From Haplomitrium mnioides (Eukaryota > Marchantiophyta > Haplomitriopsida > Calobryales), in the NCBI GenBank assembly GCA_049999725.1, contig JBNGIS010034285.1:1-64000 (forward strand): a stretch of DNA of 64,000 nt, read 5' to 3'. Numbering within the stretch: position 1 is the first letter of the stretch; each line of letters opens with the position of its first letter. The notes under the pieces are model-generated. The model worked only from the letters and a program-made list of their open reading frames with translations, was not told the DNA's origin and did no database searches. The position numbers and the translations under genes are program-made. Below, piece by piece: positions 10,272 through 21,362 of this stretch.

Positions 10272-11480
10272 AATGTTGGCGGCAGTAAAAACAGATGAAG
10301 AGATCATCGCCGCACAACAAAAGAAGTTGGTGAAAGAGGTGAGAGGATTTATTTTCTTCCAAGAGAAGGTATGGGTTCCCAACAATGTTAAGCTTCGCTC
10401 TGAGATTTTATATGAAGCACATGATTCCGCAGTTGGAGGCCATGTTGGAATTGAGAAGACCTTGGACCATCTTCAACGAGTTTATTATTGGCCTAACATG
10501 CATCAAGATGTGGAGGCTTATGTTCGGAGTTGCTTGGCTTGCCAACAAAACAAGGCTACCAACCTTAAACGAGGAGGCTTATTGCAACCATTACCTATTC
10601 TCGATCGACGATGAGAGCATGTGAGTATGGATATTGTGTGTGAGCTACCTCGTACTTCTACGGGCTATGATGCTATTGTTGTTTTTGTGGACAAGCTTAG
10701 CAAAATGATTCATATTCCTCCAACTACCAAATCTGTAACAACACTCGAGTTGGCACGAATTTATTTGGAAGTAGTCTACTCTCATCATGGTCTTTCCAAA
10801 GTTATTATTTCTGACCGAGGTACTCAATTCACGAGCATGTTTTGGCGCACTATATTTGGTCTTATCAAGACCAAATTAGCTATGTCTATTGCTTATCATC
10901 CAAAATCTGATGGTCAAAATGAATGGGCCAACCGAACCATCAAAGATATGCTACGCGCTTCTACTTTGGATGAGCAAGCGGAGTGGGATTGGCTCCTCCC
11001 TCTGGTCGAGTTCTCGTACAATAACTCCCTCAATAGTTCTACATGTGCCACACCTTTCTTTTTGATGTATGGTGAGCATCCTACCACAATCTCTAGTCTC
11101 CAACATACCTTACCGTCAACTTCTAAAAGTCCAGCCGTTGATGATTTTCTCCATCGTCTACATCATGGCATTCGACGAGCCAAGGAAAAATTGGAAGTTG
11201 CTTATAATCGACAAAAGCTATATGCTAATACTCATCGTTGAGAGGTCACCTTTGCTATCGGTGACCAAGTCTGACTCTCCACATCCAATCTTCCTTTGCT
11301 TCATTCGCGTAAGTTAAGTGCTCGCTTTATTGGTCCTTTTTCTATCTATGCTCGCATTGATGAAGTGGCTTATCAGTTGGTTTTACCTCCTCACATAAAG
11401 ATTCATCTGGTCTTTCATGTCTCTTTACTCTGGGCTTTTGTCCCTCGTTCTTCCTCTCTTACTAGTACCCAATAGCCCTC
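10272..11480 (+). pseudogene. pol: E2 integrase, N-terminal and core domains
   Basis: HHCC zinc domain at about 10420-10550 (HDSAVGGHVG ... CLACQQ). The DDE core has SMDIVCELP (about 10624), IISDRGTQF (about 10804) and GQNEWANR (about 10914), so Asp, Asp and Glu are all present. The C-terminal GPFSIY and HLVFHVSLL segments (about 11333-11430) lead toward the chromodomain. TGA stops at 10612 (Trp expected) and 11239 (Arg expected) interrupt the frame. A solo LTR starts at 11482. Confidence 0.9.
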
Positions 11481-12699
11481 TCGTCAGCCAGTGATTTGAA
11501 GCATTGAGGCAGAATTCAGTGAATCAGAAGCAATTCTGAACCAATGACCCTTAGTAAGTGTGAAGGTCTCTCAAGAACGACGGATTACTCTCCAACAGAT
11601 AGTTAAGAGCAGGATGCATGATTCCTAAGAGGGAAACAGGATCATGGCGGGAGGATGAGAAGAGAGAAGTGATCGCCAGGCACTGGAAGGGTCCCATTTC
11701 GAAATCTGAAGCAGGACAGCGAGAAGCCGTGAGCCTCAAGGAGAATGCGGAGATGATGGTCGAGCAGGGGAGAAGGGAACGACCAATCCAAGCAAAGTGA
11801 TCTGAGAAGAAAGAACGAGTCCACAAGTTGACATCCGAAGGCAATTAGGGGAGGCAGATCGCATTCTGCAGCGGCCAATAATCGGGAATCAAGGATTGGG
11901 GAAGAAATGAGGAACTAAGATCGTCACAAGGGTGTGCAAGGCCAGGGAAGAGGGACGCCTCGATCCCGCAAGCAGAAGCGTGCTTGCAAGAGCCGATCCA
12001 ACTCGTTCTTCAAATTCGCAAATCCACGGAAACATGGCAGCTCTAGGGAGTCTGTGGGTCTACGGGAAGCCGCCTTCCTAAGTGGAGATCCCACTTAAGG
12101 TGGTTCCGATCCATCTTACGATGTGGGAAGCCCACTTAAGAGGGATCCGCGAAGAGTCCAAATGGGGATCTCCAAGGAAGCGCCGAAAGGGTGACTTAGC
12201 GTAAGTATGTCCGAAGGAAGATGGAATATGCCAGAAGGGTGATGCATCCACGTTCTGACCAATGAAGAGCACAGAAGGGCCGAAAGGGTGATAAATCGTT
12301 GACGGGATCGGCAAAGAGCGAAGGGAGTCTGCAGCGGCTCTTCGGATGACGTGTCGAAAGCTGGGAGTCCGCAGAGCGCTTCGAAAACATAGACGAAGGA
12401 GAATGTGTTTCACGTGTCAACATCGGAAGAAGGGTCAGCGCGACAGTCCGTCTACCCCTTTGCAGGGCGGCATCGGGTGGCGCCCTTCGGATGACGTGGC
12501 GACTTAGGGAACCTCAGACAAGCCAGAGAACACGTGGTGGAAAGGGAAAGCTCATCGGACCTCGGGCCTCGAGCGAGTCAACTTCGGATGGGAAAGTCAA
12601 AGCGACGGTCAGCCTACCCTCTTGCGGGGCAGCGTCAGACGGCGGAGTAGTGGATGATGTGGCACGCGGAGAAGAATTGAGAATCTGCACGGGAATCTG

Positions 12700-12815
12700 T
12701 TAAGATTCTGTGGACCGGGTTCCGCGGGGTACTTCGGAACTCTTTTCCGAAGGACTCTTCGGACCTGGCTCTGCGGGAATCTGCGGAATCTCTATCCGTA
12801 AGATTCCTTAGACGC
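12700..12815 (+). repeat. Degenerate 24-bp repeats in the solo LTR
   Basis: Repeated GATTC...GGAC/CTGCGG units such as TTCCGAAGGACTCTTCGGAC, the hallmark short repeat of G-family LTRs, in about four or five decayed copies. Confidence 0.6.
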
Positions 12816-13094
12816 ATGTTGTCGTTTTACTTGTCATTTCTCGAGCAACTGGCAGGACACGCGGTGCGCGCCTATCTTTTGGGGTAACGAGATTAACGAC
12901 CATTGAAGCCACGCGTCGACATTTCCCATGATGAGCCTAATTGGATTAGCAAATTCAAACGAAGAGTGCCGGGGTTCGCGGTGAGACGTGGCGATCGCCC
13001 GCAAAGGGAGTATACCTTGGCGACCTTCGAATTCTTCCAGTTTGATGCACAAGCAATCTCAGGGCGCGAGGTGACTGCATGCGAAGGGGAATTG

Positions 13095-13640
13095 CAACGA
13101 GGGGGGGCTAGATTGAGAATTCATTGAAAAGACCACGTGAAGCAGAGTTTAGTACTAGCTCAAGGGATCCGAGGAATTCAGAGAAGAACTGGAGGGAGAT
13201 CCATGTGACCTGATTCTTGCAGGCGGACCTGAGTGGCGGGTTACTGATACAGGGTCTCGATTGATTTCTTGTCGACTAAGACTTCAAGAGAGACCACCAT
13301 GGGAGGACTTGGGGTCGTTTTTGTTTTCTCTGTGTAGGAGCATCACGATATGGGGACAAGGAAATCACAACGAGGGGCGGCTGGACTTAGAATTCATTGA
13401 GAAGATCACGTGAAGCAGAGTTACTAGCCCAAGGGATCCGGGGGATTCAGAGGAGGACTGGAGGGAGATCCAGGTGACCTCATCCTTGTAGGTGGACCTG
13501 GGTGGCGAGTTACTGATTCGGAGGTCTAGAAAGGATTCGGCCAGTTATGACTTCGGGAGAGGTTGCTGAGTGAGGAGCTTGGAGTTCTCTGCCATTCCTT
13601 GTGCGGGAGTATCATCCCAAAGTGTTCGGAGTACACTATG
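13095..13640 (+). repeat. Tandem duplication, 273-bp period, in the solo LTR
   Basis: CAACGAGG...GAATTCATTGA...CACGTGAAGCAGAGTT...GGAGGGAGATCCA recurs with a 273-base shift (CAACGA at 13095 and 13368). The second copy has diverged in its last ~60 bases. Confidence 0.8.
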
Positions 13641-14571
13641 TCTTTAATCTCAAGTGGAGCTGCGAGGGGGGGCTGCGTTAGTACCCACGTACTGCAGAAG
13701 TAAGACTCCTCAAGGCTCGGTGTGGAGTGGGTTACCTACAATCGGGAGGACTGTGCCTTTTCAGAGGTGGAACTAAAATATATCCTCTTCCTAGCATGAG
13801 AGGAAGTAAAGTCAGGACTTCTCGCGAGGGAAGTATCAAAACTATCTAGATAAGGGTGTGTGAGTGGTGAGTGTTGGGCTGCAGGCTGTAAGGCAACAGA
13901 GGTTTCAGAAGGGAAGTCAGTTGGTGGATTTGTCCAGAGGTCTTCAAGGACTCTGTTCCTATTCACAGTACATAGTGTAAATAGTTGATGTATAGAAGTG
14001 TAGTAAGATCCTCATTTTTCATTTGATTTCATGCAGTAGAGTAGCATAAAATATAGCAAGACAGTTGAGCAGACTCTGAGACATCTCGGAAGGGGGAATG
14101 CAGTCCCTTTGACAACGAAATGATCTTGGGGGAAAATACTCTCTGGTTATGATCCTGAGGTTTAGTCTGGTGATTCATTCATCTTAGGATAGTTGAGATA
14201 TGTTGTACTCGATCTGTGACAACTCTGAAAGGGGGAGTCCAGACTTCTGTAATTGTTCCGATTACACATAAGGTGACAGGATCTCGAGTTTTGGTCCTTG
14301 GAATACATGGACATAATTACACAAGGAAGATTGAGTGTGGAGAATACTGACCTGAGTGGTGAATGAATGAGTTGAGTATAGTCTGAACAGAGTAAGTGGT
14401 GAATCAAAGGCTAGTAAGGAAGCAAGAATCCTTAAAGCCTTAAAGCGATAAATGGTGAAGGGCCATCTCAGAAAAGAACCTGAATGTACGTAAGTTGTCA
14501 TCCCGTGTGTCCAAATAGGTGACTGTGAAGGTTAAGGCTGGAAATAGAGGAGTGACACCTCTCCACCACTT

Positions 14572-14790
14572 GAACTTATTGAGGGTCATGAAGAGTATGA
14601 GGTTGACCAACTCTTGAATAAACATACACGGCGCCGCGGTCGTCGTGAGATTGTTGAATATTTGGTTCGTTAGAAAGGCTACCAAATTTATGAAGCTACT
14701 TGAGAGCCATTGGAGAATTTGGCTAATGCTTCTATGCTTGTTCACTCTTTTGAGAACTCTCTTACTTGCAACGAGGACATTGCCTCTTAA
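14572..14790 (+). pseudogene. pol: E2 chromodomain (C-terminus of integrase)
   Basis: The frame reads EEYEVDQLLNKH..., then EYLVR-stop-KGYQIYEAT-stop-EPLENLANA. This is the chromodomain pattern, in which the two stops replace the usual Trp residues (TGG to TAG and TGG to TGA). Chromodomains of chromoviruses bind modified histone tails and steer integration into heterochromatin. It is cut off from its integrase by the solo LTR at 11482-14557 and ends in TAA at 14788-14790, directly before the polypurine tract. Confidence 0.88.
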
Positions 14791-14803
14791 AATGGGGGAA
14801 GAT
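14791..14803 (+). promoter_or_regulatory. Polypurine tract of E2
   Basis: AATGGGGGAAGAT lies immediately before the 3' LTR start at 14804. It is the plus-strand primer site for reverse transcription. Confidence 0.85.
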
Positions 14804-15203
14804 TGTAATGGTCACTAACTTTAGTAAGCCATAGCTAAAAATGAAGTAAGATATAGTGTCAATTATGTCTAGAAAGCTATTACTAAGTTAGAGTAACAAA
14901 AAGCGGTTGCTATTTTAGAGAGTTGGACACATGGCAATAGGAGAATAGAAGTAAATGGTGGTCCAATTAGAGCAAAAGAGAAAAGAGTGGTCCAATTAGA
15001 AGAGGATTGAAAAGCAACTAATGAGGATCATCCACCTATGTAAGCAAAGAGCCTTCCATCAAATATATAAAGAAGAGAGAATGCCTTGTTTGGCATCTCT
15101 TACCTTGGGGGTTTTGAAGTTCCTTGTGCGCCTCTTTTATGCTAACTTGTATGTGTTATACTTGTGCTAATTCGTGCGTGTAATGTGGGTTTGTGGTGTT
15201 ACA
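14804..15203 (+). repeat. E2 3' LTR (400 bp)
   Basis: TGTAAT...GTTACA, colinear with the 5' LTR except for the 119-base difference in U3 and about 16 substitutions. The TATA box is kept. Confidence 0.95.
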
Positions 15204-15208
15204 CTATT
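15204..15208. repeat. Target-site duplication of E2, right copy
   Basis: CTATT, matching 6128-6132. Confidence 0.92.
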
Positions 15209-17889
15209 CCTGTTCTATGTGTTGATGGACAACCTACCCATGAGCCAGGTGAAGAGTATTGATGGAAGTCAATGCGCTGAACTAGGTTCGTCTAGGGGCA
15301 AGGAAGTTAAGCAGTGGCCTTACACCCTTGTAGGGCTGCCTCTCGAAAGGAAGTGTGAACTGTTTTTATAGTGCTTCTAAGTTATTGGGAAGTACTTATG
15401 GGATATTTGGAGGTGCTCGGGAAGGCCAGCTGTTACGAAGCGTTCATGAGGAAGAGCATGGGGTGTTTAGATCAAAGTGGGGATCCACATTGAGGGAGTT
15501 TTGTAAGTGTTCTATGGGGTAGATTCGTAGGAATTATGGAATTTTGCCTCGGATCGAGAACAAGTTGGATATAAAAAACGAATGTAATGATCGTTCTGTG
15601 GAATTGAATTTTGATGGTGATTTGGAAACAATAGTTGTTGGTACGATTGCTTGTTTAGATTATAGATCAGAATATGTGTAAGATTCCAAAGTTAAGGAAG
15701 AACACAAGTGCTGAATGAAGATCTTCTGCGAAATTGAAAGGGAGAATGAGGAATTCAAAGGAAATCAACCACTTGTAGAATTTCCTCTGGGATAGGTAGT
15801 TGCGAATTAATCTCCAGAGAAGAGCCCTGTGGAATTTGAAGGTCTTTCTTCTGTATGCTAGTGGTGATGAAGGCTGCGATGAAATGGAATGTGAATGGTG
15901 AGAAAGAGGAGAATTCATGTGGAGAAGAGATTTGCAACGGAGCTTGCAAATCAATTCCCAGTGCAGAGAAGCCTTACAAATTGAAGTGAAGAATTGTCAT
16001 GCACGAGAGCCCGATGCGGAAAGTTTTATGAGTGGAAAGGAAATTGAGCAGAAATCAATCAGATCAGCGAGGAAGTGATTGGCGACGAAATTTTGTTGTG
16101 CGAACTGTTTGAATCGAATGGAGTTAAAAGTTTAGAAAGAATGAGAAGGATTTAGAAGCAAGTGGAAAGAAGATCCGAATGGTCCATGGTCTGAAGAAGG
16201 TGTCACAACCTCGCCTTTCGTTGTGAGGAGCCTCGGTTAAGGGGGTTACAATCCGTCTTCCGAGGTGAGATACCCCGATTAAGGGGGTTTTGATGAGTGT
16301 CCATGTGGGGATCCGAAGTGGAGTCTCCGGGTAAGTTGGTTCCGTATGAGATTCCGAAGTGGGGATCTCTAATTAGGAAGGTTACGTTCCAAAGCGTTCG
16401 ACGGAAGGATAATTGCCGAAATAGCGACCAAGCAAAGTGGTGATGGATGAAATGACGATTTATTGATGTTTTGCACGATAAGAATTGTTTCAAAAAGGCG
16501 AGTGAGGAGAGAATTTTGAATGACAAATCAGTGATTTATCATGGTTTTAATGTAGAAATCGAACTGAAAGTAAGAAAGTTCGAAAAGGCGAAATAACTAC
16601 TTGGAGGAAGTCGAAAAGTTCGAAATTGTAAGGGAGATGAAGTGAGGAGTTAATGAAAGTTCGAAAATTAGCATAAGAACAATTACTAGTAGTTGGTTCT
16701 TATGGCGAACGAAGTTAGTTTAAGTTAGTTGAAGCGTGTTGTTTAGCTTAAGCACACACTATAAGTTGTTAGTTCTTATTGGAAACTTAGTAGAGGAAAG
16801 TTAGTTCGTAGAAAAGTGAGTTAGTTTGATTTGGAACTAGGATAATTGTTATTTTTAGTTGAGCAAGACAAGGGGTATAAGCATGTTGGCGAGTTCCTGT
16901 TCTACTGGGTTGTCTCATTGTACATGTGTGCTTCAAGTTAAAATCATGAGATTTTTGTCTGTGAGTTCCCCTACTCATGTTGGTGATTGCAGATTTATGA
17001 GGAGCAGTTTGATGAAGGAATAAGGATTTTGAAGTTAGATTTGGTTGGTGAAAGTTTTGCAGGTTTGCAATTGAAGAAGTCAGTCAGATTGCATCAGAGA
17101 AGTCCATGTCAGAGGGAACCCAAGTGTGATCTGCTGGTGGGTCTGGATTTTGAGTTCTAGATTGTGATTTGTGGGAGGTTCAATGGCAAATCAATTCTGC
17201 TATAAGTTTTGTTTTGTTTTGTGTTTGTTAAATTCTTAAGGAGAGAACCTTATGTGATTCTCTAGTTAAGTGGATACTGGTTGGTGGGTTGCAGTAGAGC
17301 AAAGAGTGCTCAGATTTGTGTACCTAAGGAATAGGTGAGCATTTCACAAGCAAATAGAGTAGTGGGTGGTTGGAGGAAGAGCAAGTAGATGTGAGATCAT
17401 GAGGGTTGCTCCATAGCTAAGTTCTCAACATCAAGCTCTAGGATATATTGGGTTGGAGTGGCCTGAGTATCTAGTTTGAGGGAAGTGAGGTGAAGTAATG
17501 ACGTAAGGCACTGGAGTGTTGGTTTGAGAGTTTCAAGCAAGTTGGGTAACTGGTTGCTTGTGAACATCTCTCATACAGCTCAAGTTTAAAATCAACATGT
17601 GCATGAGCTTTCTTATCCTAGAAATGTCAGTCATATAGTTTGAGTAATTCTTGGCTTTGTTCTATTACATTGAGTAGTAGAAGTGATTTGTGTGTTTGGT
17701 TTGTGGAGTAAAGGTTGTCAGTCCTAGAGTGGAGAGAGATCCATCTCTGAACTGATAGAGTGCAGTTTCAAAACTCTATAAAGAATCTCGAAAGTTGGTA
17801 AAAGTGAATTAAGAGTTGATTTCTATATAGATCTTGCGTGGTTAGATATTGGGTTGTTCTTTTCGGGGTTGGAGTTCCACTGCTATGCT
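15209..17889. other. Unassigned non-coding region, probably decayed retrotransposon LTR
   Basis: No protein-coding homology was found on either strand. The first bases continue the target that E2 split, so part should belong to the E1 3' LTR. Around 16203-16400 there are repeated blocks such as GGGGATCCGAAGTGG and GAGATTCCGAAGTGGG together with TTAAGGGGG, similar in style to 12040-12180 in the solo G LTR. The remainder is AG-rich. The right end passes into a recognisable G LTR end near 17890. Confidence 0.4.
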
Positions 17890-18717
17890 AGGACAGTCTT
17901 CTAGGGGTGGAAGTGAAAGAAATCCTCTTTCGAGTCTGAGGAAGTAAATCCAAGGCTTCTCGCAATGGAAGTTCAAAAACTATATGGAAGAAGGGTGTGT
18001 GCGTGGGAGGAAAGAAGGAGTGTGATGGGGAGGTCAGTCCGAGTAATCTTGCAAGGCCTCTAAGTTTGGTGAAGTCCAATGAGTGTGTATGTGTGTAATT
18101 GAGTATAAGTGTGGTAGATAGGTTTGAATTTTGTTCTATGATATAAGAAGCAATTAGAATTAGGCTCAGACAAATACCAGTTGTTTAGACCCTGGGACAG
18201 CCCTGTGAAGGGGGAGTCAAGTCCCTTGACATAGTTCTGTGACTCTGGGGTCATTGCATTCCATTCCTGAACTCTGTTTTGTTGTGTTAGAAACATTCAA
18301 GACTAGAAGTAGGCAAGAATTCTACTTGTTCAGACCTTGGGACAACCTTGCGAGGGGGAGTCAAGTCCCTTGTTATTGTTCCGTGACACAGAGGTCATTG
18401 CATTCTACTCCTCAACTGTATACAAGGTGGCTGGGTTGAGATTTGGGACCCCTGAACTACAATGAAGATTACCACAAAGATACTTGGGTTTATGTGTATG
18501 TGTATGATCGGGCAGTGTGTATGGATGAGCACTTTGACTGGTGAAGTAGATGTCGAGATGAGGAATGGCTTGAAAGGTAAAGAGAGATTCCTTAAAGCCT
18601 CAAAGTGGTAACAAGATAGGGACCATCTCACAAAAGAACCTTATTCCCCTGTTTTTGTCCTCCCCTCCCTTCCAAGTGGCACTTGTGAAGGTTAAGGCCT
18701 GAAGGAGGGGAGTGACA
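17890..18717 (+). repeat. G-family LTR, 3' end fragment
   Basis: Matches the last ~0.8 kb of other G LTRs: GGACAGTCTTC..., the GGTGTGTGCGTGGGAGG block, CACAAAAGAACCT, and the terminal AAGGCCTGAAGGAGGGGAGTGACA ending at 18717. No PBS follows; the next base belongs to an internal LTR position, so this is an insertion edge or a recombination joint. Confidence 0.8.
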
Positions 18718-18825
18718 AGCGGTGGTCCAACTTCCAGGTTGAAGACAGTGTTGGACGACGACATCAAAGGAAAAGTCAACTTCGGACTCAGGGTCTGAGG
18801 GATTTGGATCGGGTCCGTGGAGATC

Positions 18826-19010
18826 TTTGGACTCGGTTCTGCGGGGATTTTCGAACTCGTTTGCGCGAGATTCTTTGGACTCCATTCCGCAAAATTCTTC
18901 AGACTTGATTCCACAAGGTTCTTTGGACTCCGTTCTGCGGGATTCTTTGGACTCAGTTCTGTGAGATTCTTTGGACTCGGCTCCGCGGGAATCTTCAGAC
19001 TCGTCACTTC
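18826..19010 (+). repeat. 24-bp tandem repeats in a G LTR
   Basis: About eight units of the form GATTCTTTGGACTCCGTTCTGCGG. Because 24 is a multiple of 3 the array stays open as an 8-residue repeat in one frame; this is not evidence of a gene. Confidence 0.8.
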
Positions 19011-19796
19011 GCAGAAAATCTGCGGACCAGACCTCCGGAAACCTTGGAACCTGCCGTTGACTTCAGAGCTAGTCAGGACAGGTGTCGCATTGGGAAGTCA
19101 CCACACCACCTACCACCACGGCGGAGCGTGGAAAGACGAGGGAGAAAAAGTGTGTGCGCACGATCGCGGGCGCGTACACAAGGAGATCGAGTTCTGAGTC
19201 TTGAGTTGAGCAAGGAGAGGAACGAATGGTGAATCTGTACAATTGCGTGGATAGATGCATTGTGAGGGACACTATGAATCTAAGAGGGTGAGAAGGAGAT
19301 CTAAGGTGTGATTGAAGCTCTTGTGCAAGGGGATAGCGAGGGACGGGGAGTGTGAAATGCAATCCGTCGGGCGAGGCAAGTGGACTTGCATTCGGGGGCC
19401 AAAGGAGTGGAGGTGGACTGGAGGGGCATCAAGAATCGCTGAGTGGGAGGCTCTAGAGGCTTGGGCGATCCAGGTAAACCCATTCTGGAGGGTGGACCAG
19501 CTTTCAAAGGTGGATCGCTACTCGAGGGAGAAGTAGGTGCATTTAGCCTGAACTTGTGAATCGTGATTGTGTAGGGGATTTCACCAAGTGGCATCAAGAG
19601 GGTGTTGCTGTTACCATTTCATAAGGATATCCAAGGCAAGGGGGGCTGTGTTAGTGCCCGTGCACTGTGGAGAAGACCCGGTCGAGATCTGGTGGAGTGT
19701 GTCCAGCAGTCGTGAGGACTACCTTCGAGAGGAGGAAGTTAAGTTGGCCTCTTCCAAGCTTGCGGAAGTGAATCCAAGCCCCTCTACGATGGAGGG

Positions 19797-19803
19797 TATA
19801 AAC
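19797..19803 (+). promoter_or_regulatory. TATA-like box in a G LTR
   Basis: TATAAAC within GGAGGGTATAAACTAGC. The same box is present on the minus strand at 23882-23888 of the G1 LTR. Other G LTRs have TCAAAACTATC or similar at this place (for example 13828-13840), so this is a candidate core promoter that is lost in other copies. Confidence 0.4.
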
Positions 19804-19985
19804 TAGCTAGTGAATGTGTGTGTGAGTGGGTGGGCTGAAGTGTAAAGTGTCGTAGAGGAGACTCGGGTCATATCGGAAGTCGTTGGCCAATGGCACTCTA
19901 TATTTTGGTCAAGTAAATAGTGTAAATACGTCTATAGCTGTGGGCATAATTCTGAGTAGGAGTTTGGGACTCTGTAGACTCCATC

Positions 19986-20297
19986 AGTAAATGGCAACGA
20001 GTAATGGTCCTTCTTGGTTGCCTCATTAAGCTTTTGGTAATCCTAGCAGACTTGAATCTTCTGCTTCCTGTCCAGCCCGACTTTCTTCAGCACTCCTATC
20101 ATCGGTGACACCTACTTGCTATTCAGAACAAGGTAGATAAACCCTGCGTCCAACAATTTGTCAATTTCTTCTTTCACCAGCAGAGAGAATCTAGGGTTCA
20201 TCCGATATTGACGATGTCGGACTGGTACCGTTGTTGGTTCTAGGTCAATGCGATGCTCTCCCAACTCTCTCGGAACTCCCGTCAGATCTTCATGTCT
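19986..20297 (-). pseudogene. pol: G1 reverse transcriptase, N-terminal fragment
   Basis: Minus-strand reading gives FSLLVKEEIDKLL, then a degenerate DYQKLNEATKKDHY block preceded by a TAG stop, and ends within the next conserved segment (about FTDGV). The palm and the catalytic xxDD motif are absent, so RT was removed by the junction at 19985/19986. The last bases share a short GGAGT/CTCC overlap with the LTR piece, suggesting a microhomology joint. Confidence 0.8.
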
Positions 20298-21300
20298 CTA
20301 AGCAAACACATCGCTGAAGTTTGCGAGAGCCTGAACTAAGGCTTTCTCTTCATCCATGAGCAACATAGCCCCTACTTGGAATTTTTGGTCCCCTTGTACG
20401 ACAACCTTCTTATGTTGTGCAAACTTGACTACTCCCACTTTGTTCCTCCTAAGCGGCTCATTTCCTCCCTCTAGGGTTGCCAGACACATTCCTCCCTAGG
20501 TTAGCTTCGTCCCGCTTCTTCCTTCCGGGTGGGACTTCGACTCCCCTTCTAAGTCAAGATCCACCCTCTTCCTCTCTCTCAACGATCTGCTCCCTCCTTT
20601 TGAACTGGGCCCGACTATTGCCCCTTCCACAAGGGCGATTTGACCAATCTCCATTTCAGTCTCCCTGAACTGACTTTCTTCGGGGGCTTTGTCATCCAAC
20701 TGGATCCAGTAGTGGTACTTTATCCTAGCTTCGTCCTCCAACCATTCAGTGTCATAGTCTGCCTCAAGATGCGTCTCCACCTCATGGGGTATTGCCCCAT
20801 AATGGACCACCGTCCTCTTCAATCCAAACATCAGAGTAGAGTTCCTCCAGTTGTGTAAGACTTGGACACCATACAACCATGGTCTTCCAATCAAAACTGG
20901 GTAAGGAGAAGGTCATGTTGGCCGCATCACTAGGCAATTCAATTTAAATTCCATGCCCCCAATGGTGGTGGGTACTTGCATTAGGGCTCCCAACGGCTTC
21001 ACCTACGAGCCATTGGCCAGTCTCATGATTCGAGCAGTAGGTTGAAATTCGTTGAATCCCAACCGATGTGTAATCTCTTCAATCATGATGTTGATCCCCG
21101 CTCCTCCATCTACTGGCACCAGTGATAGCGCACAACTTACGATTTGGATGTCAATTTCTAGGGCACCCTGATCCTCATAAACCAAGATTAGATCGGATGT
21201 GGTGCCCACTCGGGGAAGGCGTCTTTGCCTCTTAGGCCCTATTAGTAGCTCCCTCAACTGCCTTCTATACAACGGACTATCTCTTATTAGTTGTGCCATC
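20298..21300 (-). pseudogene. pro: G1 aspartic protease and protease-RT linker
   Basis: The protease N-terminal part spans 21003-21299 (LYRRQLRELLIG..., then VDGGAGINIM at about 21085-21115 as the active site). It continues out of frame into MIGRPWLYGVQ (20894), an acidic linker and FSDVFA just before RT. The D-G-G motif is intact in form and equals that in E1. The linker carries a YHYWIQ segment also present in the element at 52069-57992. Confidence 0.78.
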
Positions 21301-21362
21301 GTTGTTGTGACTGGGCAATCTCAAACATTCACTTGAATGATGTAGTGGGCAAGCTTGGCCAT

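Larger units (their letters stand above)
11482..14557 (+). repeat. Solo LTR of the giant-LTR family G inside E2
   Basis: It starts CGTCAGCCAGTGA (first base T changed to C relative to other G copies) and ends GGAGTGACA. The flanks are CCTCT at 11477-11481 and CCTCT at 14558-14562, a perfect duplication, and no internal region is present. It therefore results from recombination between the two LTRs of a full element that inserted into E2. At 3076 bp it is very long for a plant LTR. It contains 24-bp-type repeats (12700-12815), a 273-bp tandem duplication and several ACGTGGC motifs. Confidence 0.93.
6133..15203 (+). mobile_element. E2: chromovirus (Ty3/gypsy) with both LTRs, interrupted by a solo LTR
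   Basis: Directly repeated LTRs at 6133-6651 and 14804-15203 begin TGTAAC/TGTAAT and end GTTACA. They flank a PBS, gag, protease, RT, RNase H, integrase, a 3' chromodomain and a polypurine tract. The 5-bp sequence CTATT occurs immediately left (6128-6132) and right (15204-15208), a target-site duplication. About 16 mismatches over ~400 aligned LTR bases were counted by eye, so insertion is not very recent. A giant-family solo LTR (11482-14557) inserted later. Removing that insertion leaves an element of about 6 kb, normal for plant chromoviruses. Confidence 0.95.
18718..19985 (+). repeat. G-family LTR, internal fragment in inverted orientation to the G1 LTR
   Basis: Resembles the reverse complement of about 23700-24985 in the G1 LTR, including the 24-bp array, the GTTAGTGCCCGTGCACTGTGGAGAAGAC block and a TATAAAC box at 19797. 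It ends at the junction near 19985, where the G1 RT begins on the other strand. With the G1 LTR it forms ~1.27-kb inverted arms around a ~3.7-kb loop. Confidence 0.8.

Noticed and set aside
16201-16210. TGTCACAACC as an LTR terminus
   Set aside because: It resembles the inverted LTR end, but following bases do not match any G LTR end and no partner terminus or duplication was found.
19301-19806. Overlapping frames on both strands in the LTR
   Set aside because: No domain similarity; they overlap LTR sequence that aligns in reverse to the G1 LTR.
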